Shown here: piece after piece, positions 1 to 5,285 of the stretch
How the letters are laid out: every line of letters begins with the position of its first letter
Position numbering within the stretch: the first letter of the stretch is position 1
Assembly: GCA_003661465.1 (NCBI GenBank)
Contig: QMWE01000025.1
Coordinates: forward strand, 1 to 9,925
Source: Hadesarchaea archaeon
GTDB taxonomy: Archaea > Hadarchaeota > Hadarchaeia > Hadarchaeales > Hadarchaeaceae
Direction of reading: 5' to 3'
Length of the DNA: 9,925 nucleotides
The notes under the pieces: generated by a model
Databases searched by the model: none
The model's input: only the letters and a program-made list of their open reading frames with translations
Told to the model about the DNA's origin: nothing
Position numbers and translations under genes: made by a program

Positions 1-619
1 AGCTGGGCCGTAGAGGTGTATTTATCTGAACTTCGTCGGGCCTAAGCATCCTAACGATTGATGCGATATCCTCCGACAACTCCTTATTTTCTGGAACGAA
101 CATTACCTCTACGGCAAATTTTCCGTCGAATTCGTCTCTAAATTTTTTCATTCCGTCGATCGTGTCTTTAAGATGAACCTCGTGGTGAGGCCGATTTATC
201 AATCTGAACATTTCCTCGTTGGGAGCATCCAGTTCTCCTATGACCACATCTGCTTGGGCAAGATCCCTTCTCACATCCTTCCGGTTCATCAAGGAAGAAT
301 TTGTCAAGACAGCGATCGGGAGATCGGAGATGTCCCGGACGGCTGTAATGGCCTCACCTAGGTTTAAAGCTAGGGTCGGTTCACCCGTCCCAGAAAATGT
401 TATGACATCCGCCTCAACTAATTTCATCGCATTTTTGAGTTCTTGGATCATCCGATCTTTGGAGACGAAGACCCTACGTTTGGTTGTCAGCTCTGTGGTC
501 TTGCCCAAGGAACAATAAATGCAGTCAAGCGAGCATACCTTCCCTTTCTGGCATATTAAATCTATTCCAAGCGACCTTCCGAGCCGCCAAGATGAGACAG
601 GACCATAAATTATCTCCAT
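1..619 (-). CDS. Radical SAM protein, COG0731 type (3' end cut by window)
   Basis: Reading leftward from an ATG at 619 gives 206 open codons running off the window edge. The N-terminus shows the family opening YGPVSSWRLGRSLGID (residues 5-20), then a CxxxCxxC radical SAM cluster motif (Cys29, Cys33, Cys36) and the SAM-binding stretch FSGTGEPTLA (75-84). This fits the COG0731 Fe-S oxidoreductases, relatives of wyosine-type enzymes whose substrates are mostly unknown. Such enzymes use a [4Fe-4S] cluster to cleave S-adenosylmethionine into a radical. The start is supported by a GGTGA Shine-Dalgarno about 9 bases upstream, and the gene begins 8 bases after the stop of the DUF1847 gene, so the two are probably cotranscribed. 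Family assignment is secure; the reaction is not known. The C-terminus is not visible. Confidence 0.88.
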   Translation of the reverse strand, partial: MEIIYGPVSSWRLGRSLGIDLICQKGKVCSLDCIYCSLGKTTELTTKRRVFVSKDRMIQELKNAMKLVEADVITFSGTGEPTLALNLGEAITAVRDISDLPIAVLTNSSLMNRKDVRRDLAQADVVIGELDAPNEEMFRLINRPHHEVHLKDTIDGMKKFRDEFDGKFAVEVMFVPENKELSEDIASIVRMLRPDEVQINTPLRPS

Positions 620-627
620 AAATTCAT

Positions 628-1212
628 TCACCTTTCCTTCAACTTTTCGAAATGGTAGCGCGAGTAGATAGCACCGATTGGGTTGTGAGCGAGCACGCGG
701 TCCTTGACGACGAGGGTGGTGGTGGGGGCCTCCGAGTATGCCTGAAATAGTATGTCGTGGCCAAGGCAGAGTCCAAGGATGATGTTGAGTTCCGTCTTCG
801 CTTGGTTCAGGACCATTGCTTGGAGAATGGGATTGCATGCGTGATCTCCCTTTCCCATGGTGGGGATAGAGAATTGCTCTTTCTCGAATCCTCCGACCTT
901 ACACACGACCGAATGCACATCGAACCCTTTAGACTCCAGCAGTTCCTGCAGTTTTTTTGCTTCCTCCGAGAAACCCACGCAGAAAGCGATGCCCAGCTTC
1001 TTCCACCCCAGCTTCCGAGCGAGACGAATGAGTTCCTCGATCCGTGTGTACTTCATGTATCCCTCGGCTTCGAGCGAGCTCGAGGCCCTGTAGAGTTTCA
1101 GGTTCTTCTCCTTCCGGTATTCCCGAAGCGCAGATTCCCTCATGGATTTTCCGACGGAGCATGGATTTCCCTTCGAACACGATTTTTCCGCACAGAGGGC
1201 ACAATTCACCAT
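628..1212 (-). CDS. DUF1847 cysteine-rich putative metal-binding protein
   Basis: A 194-residue soluble protein with an N-terminal cysteine cluster (Cys4, Cys7, Cys12, Cys18 from the ATG at 1212). Further cysteines occur in GIAFCVGFS, VVCKVGG, HACNP and GLCLGHD. This pattern and length match DUF1847 (PF08901), a prokaryotic family of unknown function presumed to bind metal or an Fe-S cluster. The frame extends four codons upstream to a GTG at 1224, but the Shine-Dalgarno AGGAAGTG overlaps that GTG and sits 9 bases before the ATG at 1212, so the ATG is preferred. It is followed closely by the radical SAM gene on the same strand, suggesting a shared redox or Fe-S role; that is inference. No signal peptide or membrane helix is seen. 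Confidence 0.85.
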   Translation of the reverse strand: MVNCALCAEKSCSKGNPCSVGKSMRESALREYRKEKNLKLYRASSSLEAEGYMKYTRIEELIRLARKLGWKKLGIAFCVGFSEEAKKLQELLESKGFDVHSVVCKVGGFEKEQFSIPTMGKGDHACNPILQAMVLNQAKTELNIILGLCLGHDILFQAYSEAPTTTLVVKDRVLAHNPIGAIYSRYHFEKLKER

Positions 1213-1221
1213 AAGTTTTTT

Positions 1222-1229
1222 CACTTCCT
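1222..1229 (-). promoter_or_regulatory. Shine-Dalgarno deciding the DUF1847 start
   Basis: AGGAAGTG on the minus strand ends 9 bases before the ATG at 1212. It abuts, and partly contains, the alternative GTG start at 1224, which therefore has no usable spacing. Confidence 0.5.
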
Positions 1230-1245
1230 AGTAAGACAGGACAGT

Positions 1246-1257
1246 TTCTATTTAGGT
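1246..1257 (-). promoter_or_regulatory. Candidate TATA box for DUF1847-radical SAM operon
   Basis: The minus strand reads CCTAAATAG here, about 40 bases upstream of the preferred ATG at 1212. This is the same distance seen for the clearer TATA box of the small protein at 4887-5207. It would put the transcript start near 1226, leaving a short leader that contains the Shine-Dalgarno. An alternative AT-rich element (GTTTTTATTC) lies further upstream near 1262-1271. Weak evidence. Confidence 0.28.
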
Positions 1258-1287
1258 CGGATGAATAAAAACATCGTGTTTTAAAAA

Positions 1288-1683
1288 TTAGAGTAGTTTC
1301 CTTATTCGCTGTTCTAGTGCTTGTCGAGGTAAGGCCCCAGTCACTTGATCAACCAATTTGCCATTTTTAAAAAACAATAAAGTTGGGATCGCCATTATGC
1401 CATACCTAGCCGCAACCATTTGGTTCCCATCCACGTTTACCTTACCAAACACGACTTTTCCCGAGTAATCTTTGGCCAGCTCTTCGATGATAGGTGCGAT
1501 CATGTGGCAGGGGGGACACCACTGGCCCCAAAAATCGACCACGACGACAGGGTACTTCTTAATCGTGTCATCAAACGTCTGATCCGTGACCTCAATGGGT
1601 TTGTCGATCGCTTCCTCTTTCCTAAGATATCTCTGCTCCATCTCCTTCAACTTCTTCATACGTATTTCGTCTAGTTCATCCAC
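1288..1683 (-). CDS. trxA: Thioredoxin with WCPPC active site
   Basis: A cytoplasmic thioredoxin-fold protein that reduces disulfides. It shows the redox motif WCPPC in WGQWCPPCHMIAP, the cis-proline loop MAIPTLLFF and the family ending VDQVTGALPRQALEQ. The active site has Pro-Pro in place of the usual Gly-Pro, as in some archaeal thioredoxins and in several extracytoplasmic thiol reductases, but no signal peptide is visible. A charged, probably helical extension of about 30 residues (DELDEIRMKKLKEMEQRYLR) precedes the fold. The frame is open to a GTG at 1698 and an ATG at 1692; the GTG at 1683 is chosen because a good Shine-Dalgarno, GGAGATGAT, sits at proper spacing only for it. The gene appears to stand alone, with about 120 bases upstream. 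Thioredoxin identity is certain; the partner (reductase, target) is unknown. Confidence 0.93.
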   Translation of the reverse strand: MDELDEIRMKKLKEMEQRYLRKEEAIDKPIEVTDQTFDDTIKKYPVVVVDFWGQWCPPCHMIAPIIEELAKDYSGKVVFGKVNVDGNQMVAARYGIMAIPTLLFFKNGKLVDQVTGALPRQALEQRIRKLL

Positions 1684-1687
1684 GTTT

Positions 1688-1696
1688 ATCATCTCC
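1688..1696 (-). promoter_or_regulatory. Shine-Dalgarno deciding the thioredoxin start
   Basis: GGAGATGAT on the minus strand, with GGAG 9 bases before the GTG at 1683. It overlaps or abuts the upstream candidate starts ATG 1692 and GTG 1698, which makes these less likely. Confidence 0.4.
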
Positions 1697-1720
1697 ACTT
1701 ACAATGTAGTTGCTTTAATT

Positions 1721-1749
1721 GTTATCTTAAACACCACATTAAAAGTTTT
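1721..1749 (-). promoter_or_regulatory. Candidate thioredoxin promoter region
   Basis: Two AT-rich TATA-like elements occur on the minus strand: GTTTAAGATAAC (1721-1732) and AAAACTTTTAATG (1737-1749). The first would place the transcript start near 1702, just ahead of the Shine-Dalgarno. Which is used cannot be decided from sequence. Confidence 0.3.
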
Positions 1750-1806
1750 GGGAGTAGCTTTTGGTGGTCTTTTTTTACAAACGAGAGAATAAACACGGGT
1801 ATCAAA

Positions 1807-2658
1807 CTACCACCCGAACAGCACCGCCGCAAGCAGGCCAATGACTATAGCAAAAATCACGTTGAAGACTTTGACTATTAAAGAATCCCGAACCGTGTAG
1901 GAAAGCATGGGGAGCAGGCCGTGCCCGTCCTGTGCTATAGAACTTGTCAGAATCACCGAAAGAGGAATGAGTCCTTCGGCAAATAAGAAAACAAAAGGTA
2001 AATGGGGCCCCGATCCTGGAATTATCCCAATTAACGCAGCGGAAATTATCAACACGGGCACGGGCAAGCCAGAAAGGATTGCTCCCAAATCGGTGTAGGC
2101 GAGAGCGAGCCGAATCGCCAACAGCGTAAAAAAGACCCATAGAAAAAGTCTCGGAAGGTGTTGTTTGATAATATGTCCCACCACGTGTTCTCTAAGGAAG
2201 TGATGCTTCCTAACTTTTGTATACTCATCTAGATGTTCTTCAATTACACATTTCTTGCATCGCTTTATCCCAAATTTCTTTGCAAAGGCATCAGTCAAGA
2301 AACCAGTCACGATTCCGAGTATAAAGAGAAGCGCAAACAAACCCAACGCTATTTCTGGAAATTTCGCGAGCATGACGAAAGCTTCATCTCCAGAGGTGGC
2401 GATCATGGTGGCCGTTATCGCCCCTAGGGACATGAATCCGTGGACATAAAACGAAACTGAAGCAAATGCGCCCACACATCCCGGCGTCGCACCCAGAAAG
2501 GAGGAGATCACATATTGCCTCCACGAGCCTCGGATCATCCAGCTGCTCATCTTTTTTCTGGTTCTGAGCTCCAAATATTCAATTATCACCATTAAGATGA
2601 AAACTATGGCCAAGATTTTGAGGGTCTCCATCAGTACATCTGAGATCAACTGCTTCAC
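1807..2658 (-). CDS. Polytopic metal permease, ArsP_2 / putative manganese exporter-like
   Basis: A 283-residue integral membrane protein with about eight to ten hydrophobic segments. Two halves carry related motifs, GATPGCVGAFASVSF (56-70) and GIIPGSGPHLPFVFLF (211-226), each followed by an S/T-rich helix ending in an acidic/Gly turn (TSGDEAF, AQDGHG). This suggests an internal inverted duplication. The motifs recall the ArsP_2 family (PF11449, described as a heavy-metal exporter or putative manganese transporter). The central loop (131-170) has a CxxC (Cys134, Cys137) and six histidines, a likely cytoplasmic metal-binding region. Its GTG start at 2658 overlaps the stop of the DtxR-like gene by four bases, so translation is probably coupled and metal-responsive control likely. 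The GGGAGG immediately before this GTG would better suit a TTG at 2649. Substrate metal and direction are inferred. Confidence 0.78.
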   Translation of the reverse strand: MKQLISDVLMETLKILAIVFILMVIIEYLELRTRKKMSSWMIRGSWRQYVISSFLGATPGCVGAFASVSFYVHGFMSLGAITATMIATSGDEAFVMLAKFPEIALGLFALLFILGIVTGFLTDAFAKKFGIKRCKKCVIEEHLDEYTKVRKHHFLREHVVGHIIKQHLPRLFLWVFFTLLAIRLALAYTDLGAILSGLPVPVLIISAALIGIIPGSGPHLPFVFLFAEGLIPLSVILTSSIAQDGHGLLPMLSYTVRDSLIVKVFNVIFAIVIGLLAAVLFGW

Positions 2659-3107
2659 CCTCCCGTTTGTCTTTTACATTCCGAATCGCTGAAGACTATC
2701 TTCCTACACGGGCAGATCTTTGGGTGTCCATAGGCCTGGCAAATAGCGTTTATGAGGCTCCTCGAAGCGTGATAATCCAGTTTGGAAGCCTCGTCGCAGG
2801 CCTCTTGAGCTCCATAGTTAAGGAGATTTGTAAAAAGCACCTCCAATATCCTGTGCTTCCTCAACAGTTTCTGGGCTTCTGCGACGCCTTCTTTCGTCAA
2901 CTCGACCCCATAATAGCGTCTGTATCGAAGAAGCTTTTTCTTGGAAAGATTTTGAATTACTTCAGTGACTGTGGCTGGCCGAACTCCAAGAGCTCTTGCT
3001 ATGGCGGTAGTCTTGAGCTTGGTTGACCTCTCATACTGCTCTCTGTATATCAACTTCAGATATTTAGCTTCATTTTCAGTCACGTTTATTTCGGCACTCA
3101 AAAACAT
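2655..3107 (-). CDS. DtxR/MntR-family transcriptional regulator with altered metal site
   Basis: A 150-residue two-domain regulator of MntR-like length, with no SH3 domain. Residues 9-72 form the winged helix-turn-helix (TTAIARALGVRPATVTEVIQ, wing RYRRYYGVELT); residues 80-135 match the dimerisation and metal-binding helices (KHRILEVL, CDEASKLDYHAS, HPKICPC). Aligned by eye with Bacillus MntR, only His77 (here His85) is kept. D8 and E11 positions are Lys15 and Lys18, E99 is Ser108, E102 is Asp111 and H103 is Tyr112. Five cysteines lie in the C-terminal half (104, 123, 132, 134, 144). The frame extends to an ATG at 3173, but the ATG at 3107 is chosen: the domain begins there, and the extension would run across a palindromic operator and TATA box. 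There is no Shine-Dalgarno, so the mRNA is probably near-leaderless. It likely controls itself and the overlapping permease gene. Confidence 0.87.
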   Translation of the reverse strand: MFLSAEINVTENEAKYLKLIYREQYERSTKLKTTAIARALGVRPATVTEVIQNLSKKKLLRYRRYYGVELTKEGVAEAQKLLRKHRILEVLFTNLLNYGAQEACDEASKLDYHASRSLINAICQAYGHPKICPCRKIVFSDSECKRQTGG

Positions 3108-3116
3108 CACACAAAT

Positions 3117-3135
3117 TTTTAGGATTTTCCTAAAA
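3117..3135. promoter_or_regulatory. 19-bp palindromic operator resembling a DtxR box
   Basis: A perfect inverted repeat, TTTTAGGA - TTT - TCCTAAAA, 8-bp arms around 3 bases. The length of 19 bp and the TTAGG...CCTAA half-sites resemble the known DtxR-type operator. It lies about 10 bases upstream of the regulator's preferred ATG and overlaps its TATA box, the expected place for an autorepressor to block TBP. Binding by the adjacent regulator is inferred. Confidence 0.7.
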
Positions 3136-3141
3136 TAAAGT
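3131..3141 (-). promoter_or_regulatory. Candidate TATA box for dtxR-like gene and permease
   Basis: The minus strand reads ACTTTATTTTA, centred about 30 bases upstream of the ATG at 3107. With the usual archaeal spacing the transcript would start a few bases before the ATG, giving a nearly leaderless mRNA. The 3' part of the box is shared with the palindromic operator. Confidence 0.5.
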
Positions 3142-3182
3142 TTGTGATCCTCAATAGGCCCCCTGAAATTCATGCGTATTGC

Positions 3183-3944
3183 TTAGTCTTTCTTTATGAT
3201 GTACTTTTCCACGAGTTCTTTAAAGCTCCTAAATGCCTTCCCTTCAGCCACCGCATCCAGCACTTTAGAATCCCTTGCACGAACACCCGCCACGACATTC
3301 ACTCCTCGTTCGAAAAGCGGTTCTGGCAACATGCTAGCCGTAGGTCCAGCAACACTCACGAATCTAGCTCCTTTAGATAGCTTGAGCAACTTATCAAGCG
3401 TTCCATTAACCAAGCTTGCTCCGCTTATAACCACGACATCTGCTTTGGGCAATATCGAATCAACGAGAGTATCGGGCAAAGCGTCGCCTCTAAGCCGAGG
3501 GTTGCGCTCAAACACATACACCTCGCGGGTCCTTGTCCTGAACTTCTCAACAAGCGGTCTTATGTAGCCAACTACTGCGACGGTATCGTCCTCTCCTATC
3601 TCGATAGCATCTAAAACGTCGATTTCAAACCGCCGTTCTCGACCTTCTAGATCCATCACGTATTGAGAGAGGGCATTTAACGTTGCAACGCCGACAGCCC
3701 TTTCGAGCATGTTAAACGATTTTGCCAGTTGGGCGGTCTCCAAGGCTTTGGCGCCGTGGAAATGCCGTTCGGGGTTCCCCACCAGATACCCGACATCCTC
3801 CATCGGCGTATGGCAGAGCCCAACGTAGCCATTTTCGATCATGACGGCAGTATAACAGATGCCCACGCATACCCTCGAAAGTTTCATGTTCTCTATCTGG
3901 GTTTTTTGTCCTGCGGTGAGATTCAACAACTCGTCAACGATCAA
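3183..3944 (-). CDS. DUF4213/DUF364 putative heavy-metal chelation protein
   Basis: A 253-residue soluble protein. The N-terminal part (about 1-95, GICYTAVMIENGYVGLCHTP) fits DUF4213 (PF13938). The C-terminal part (about 105-245) fits DUF364 (PF04016): an alternating beta/alpha Rossmann-like domain with VAVVGYIRPLVEKF (122-135), VFERNPRLRGDALPD (144-158), VVISGASLVNGTLD (171-184) and AGPTASMLPEPLFERGV (199-215). Both Pfam families are described as putative heavy-metal chelation; the real ligand and reaction are unknown. The TTG start at 3944 overlaps the Mrp stop codon (TTGA) and has a GAGG about 8 bases upstream, supporting it and translational coupling with the Mrp gene. A later Met at codon 20 would cut into the domain. 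Cotranscription with an Fe-S carrier ATPase supports a role in metal or metallocofactor handling; that is inference. Confidence 0.88.
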   Translation of the reverse strand: MIVDELLNLTAGQKTQIENMKLSRVCVGICYTAVMIENGYVGLCHTPMEDVGYLVGNPERHFHGAKALETAQLAKSFNMLERAVGVATLNALSQYVMDLEGRERRFEIDVLDAIEIGEDDTVAVVGYIRPLVEKFRTRTREVYVFERNPRLRGDALPDTLVDSILPKADVVVISGASLVNGTLDKLLKLSKGARFVSVAGPTASMLPEPLFERGVNVVAGVRARDSKVLDAVAEGKAFRSFKELVEKYIIKKD

Positions 3945-4792
3945 GTTCGTGCCTCTTGCCGTTTTAAAAATTCTTCTATTTTTTCCACCATCCGCATAAA
4001 AGCTTTGGCCGCAGGAGTTTCAGCATGTTCAAGGACGAAAGGTGTCCCCCTGTCCGAATCTTCACATATTCTGGGATCTATTGGAATCTTGCCCAAAAAT
4101 GGAACCCCCAGCTGTTCTGCTATCTTTTGTCCCCCTCCAGAGCCCAATATATCAAATTCTGCACCACACTTCGGGCAGACGAACCCACTGTAATTCTCGA
4201 TGATCCCAAGCGGTGGTACACGCAGTTCTTTTGTAAACCCGATAGCCCTTTTGACGACGATCTGGGAGACCTCCGAGGGTGCAGTCACGATCACGATTCC
4301 ACTTATGCTGGGTATAGTTTGCATGATCGTGAGAGGCTCGTCGCTTGATCCCGGAGGCAAATCAATTAGCAAAAAGTCCAAATCTCCCCATTCCACATCA
4401 GCTAAAAATTGTATTATCGCCATCGATTTCATGGGGCCGCGCCAGATGACTGGGGTTTCATCATCGGGCAACAGAAAATCCATGGAGATGACCTTGATTC
4501 CGAGGGGACCGCTTGCCGGAAGAATGCTGGCAAGAGATGATTCTGTGGTCAACCGTTTTCCCCTCACGCCGAGGATTTTTGGGATACTCGGACCAGTAAT
4601 GTCGGCATCCAAGACACCCACTTTGTAACCCTTGCGTGCCAAAGCCAGAGCCAAGTTCGCGGCGACGGTGCTTTTGCCGACACCTCCCTTCCCACTCAAA
4701 ATCGCCAATTTGTGCTTGATCTTGGCCATCCGCGTTTTGATGCGCTTTTTCTGTTCTTGCATTTCCTTCATACGTTCTTCCACTTGCTCCAC
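3941..4792 (-). CDS. Mrp/NBP35-family Fe-S cluster carrier ATPase
   Basis: A soluble P-loop ATPase of the Mrp/NBP35/ApbC group, which binds a labile [4Fe-4S] cluster as a dimer and passes it to apoproteins. Visible features, numbered from the GTG at 4792, are a charged coiled-coil-like N-terminus (1-27, VEERMKEMQEQKKRIKTRMA), the deviant Walker A motif SGKGGVGKST (33-42), DADITGPSIPK (62-72), the Walker B region LLIDLPPGSSDEP (142-154) and the cluster-binding CPKC (Cys206, Cys209). The frame is open to a TTG at 4855, but that extension (HYTYFCAAT) looks non-coding and crosses a TATA-like box, so the GTG at 4792 is preferred; the ATG at 4774 is also possible. It overlaps the DUF364 gene by four bases and follows a small Cys-containing protein on the same strand. 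Family certain, exact start unsure. Confidence 0.93.
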   Translation of the reverse strand: MEQVEERMKEMQEQKKRIKTRMAKIKHKLAILSGKGGVGKSTVAANLALALARKGYKVGVLDADITGPSIPKILGVRGKRLTTESSLASILPASGPLGIKVISMDFLLPDDETPVIWRGPMKSMAIIQFLADVEWGDLDFLLIDLPPGSSDEPLTIMQTIPSISGIVIVTAPSEVSQIVVKRAIGFTKELRVPPLGIIENYSGFVCPKCGAEFDILGSGGGQKIAEQLGVPFLGKIPIDPRICEDSDRGTPFVLEHAETPAAKAFMRMVEKIEEFLKRQEART

Positions 4793-4821
4793 TTCCCAGA
4801 ATTTTTCCTCAGTGGCTGCAC

Positions 4822-4837
4822 AAAAATAAGTATAATG
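4822..4837 (-). promoter_or_regulatory. Candidate TATA box for the Mrp gene
   Basis: The minus strand reads CATTATACTTATTTTT. Its centre is about 37 bases upstream of the GTG at 4792, matching the spacing seen for other genes in this window and placing the transcript start near 4803. Confidence 0.4.
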
Positions 4838-4845
4838 TCTGGAAG

Positions 4846-4900
4846 ATTTTAACAAGTATCTATGTATTTCAGCACTCTTTTTTTACCTACTTGTTAAAAT
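4846..4900. repeat. 13-bp perfect inverted repeat upstream of the Mrp gene
   Basis: ATTTTAACAAGTA at 4846-4858 is the exact reverse complement of TACTTGTTAAAAT at 4888-4900; 29 bases separate the arms. One arm covers the last codons and stop of the small Cys-containing protein; the other lies just upstream of the Mrp TATA-like box. It could be a DNA operator pair or an RNA hairpin in a readthrough transcript. The arms are not flanked by a T-run on the minus strand, so a bacterial-type terminator is unlikely. Confidence 0.6.
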
Positions 4901-5207
4901 GGAGCTTCGGTGTGAAGCTTGGACACGCAGGGGCACCGGGATCCACAGCGGTACCATATAACGTGCAGAATCCATCCTTGAAATGAACGCAGTTCTCATG
5001 AGTGGGAACTGTCGTCTGCGCTGGTACTTGTGAGGGGTAAGGTTGAGAAGCTTGTCTCATCTGCAAGTATTGCGCGGTTGGTGGCAATCCTGTTGGACTT
5101 CTGCCCACCCATCCCGGTGAATATCCGAACCTCATCCATCCCGGCATACCTGAGAGATAGTACATGTTCCTTCTTCTCCTTCTCCAGCCCCCCTGACCAT
5201 AAGCCAT
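4887..5207 (-). CDS. Small Arg/Gly-Tyr-Pro-rich protein with C-terminal Cys motif
   Basis: A 106-residue protein with no certain family. The N-terminal half is low complexity: an Arg run (9-13) in GWRRRRRN, aromatic/Gly/Met-rich segments (15-35) and a Pro/Gln-rich linker (40-70). This is loosely reminiscent of the DUF5320-type archaeal proteins found near Fe-S carrier ATPases. The C-terminal part has a compact motif ENCVHFKDGFCTLYGTAVDP followed by GAPACPSF, with Cys73, Cys81 and Cys95 plus His75, which could hold a metal or Fe-S cluster. The ATG at 5207 is chosen because AGGAGATGA stands at ideal spacing before it; an in-frame ATG at 5237 lacks such a site. It lies upstream of the Mrp and DUF364 genes on the same strand and may act with them. 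Function unknown. Confidence 0.75.
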   Translation of the reverse strand: MAYGQGGWRRRRRNMYYLSGMPGWMRFGYSPGWVGRSPTGLPPTAQYLQMRQASQPYPSQVPAQTTVPTHENCVHFKDGFCTLYGTAVDPGAPACPSFTPKLHFNK

Positions 5208-5211
5208 TTTC

Positions 5212-5220
5212 TCATCTCCT
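5212..5220 (-). promoter_or_regulatory. Strong Shine-Dalgarno deciding the small-protein start
   Basis: AGGAGATGA on the minus strand, with AGGAG 8 bases before the ATG at 5207. It is the clearest ribosome binding site in the window and rules out the longer reading from 5237. Confidence 0.65.
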
Positions 5221-5243
5221 GTTTTTAGCATATGCACATAATT

Positions 5244-5253
5244 GTATTTAAAC
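5244..5253. promoter_or_regulatory. Shared symmetric TATA box between divergent genes
   Basis: GTATTTAAAC is near-palindromic and reads as a TATA box on both strands. It is centred about 41 bases from the ATG at 5207 (minus) and about 37 from the ATG at 5286 (plus). No other good TATA element is seen in the 78-base gap, so one box may serve both the small protein/Mrp operon and the transporter-ApbE fusion. Confidence 0.5.
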
Positions 5254-5285
5254 TTTCCTGACTGAAATCTAGGATGTGAAATAAT

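Noticed and set aside
173..518. Plus-strand frames near the left end.
   Set aside because: They are antisense to the radical SAM gene, which has CxxxCxxC and GTGEP motifs and a ribosome binding site.
757..1284. A 175-residue plus-strand open frame.
   Set aside because: It is antisense to the DUF1847 gene, whose Cys motifs and family match are clear; the plus-strand translation shows no recognisable domain.
3108..3173. A 22-residue N-terminal extension of the DtxR-like protein.
   Set aside because: It would be translated from the operator and TATA box, has no Shine-Dalgarno, and lies outside the conserved domain.
4846..4900. Inverted repeat as a bacterial-type intrinsic terminator for the small-protein gene.
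   Set aside because: The loop is long, the stem AT-rich, and no T-run follows on the minus strand; the adjacent T-run is on the plus strand, where no gene ends.
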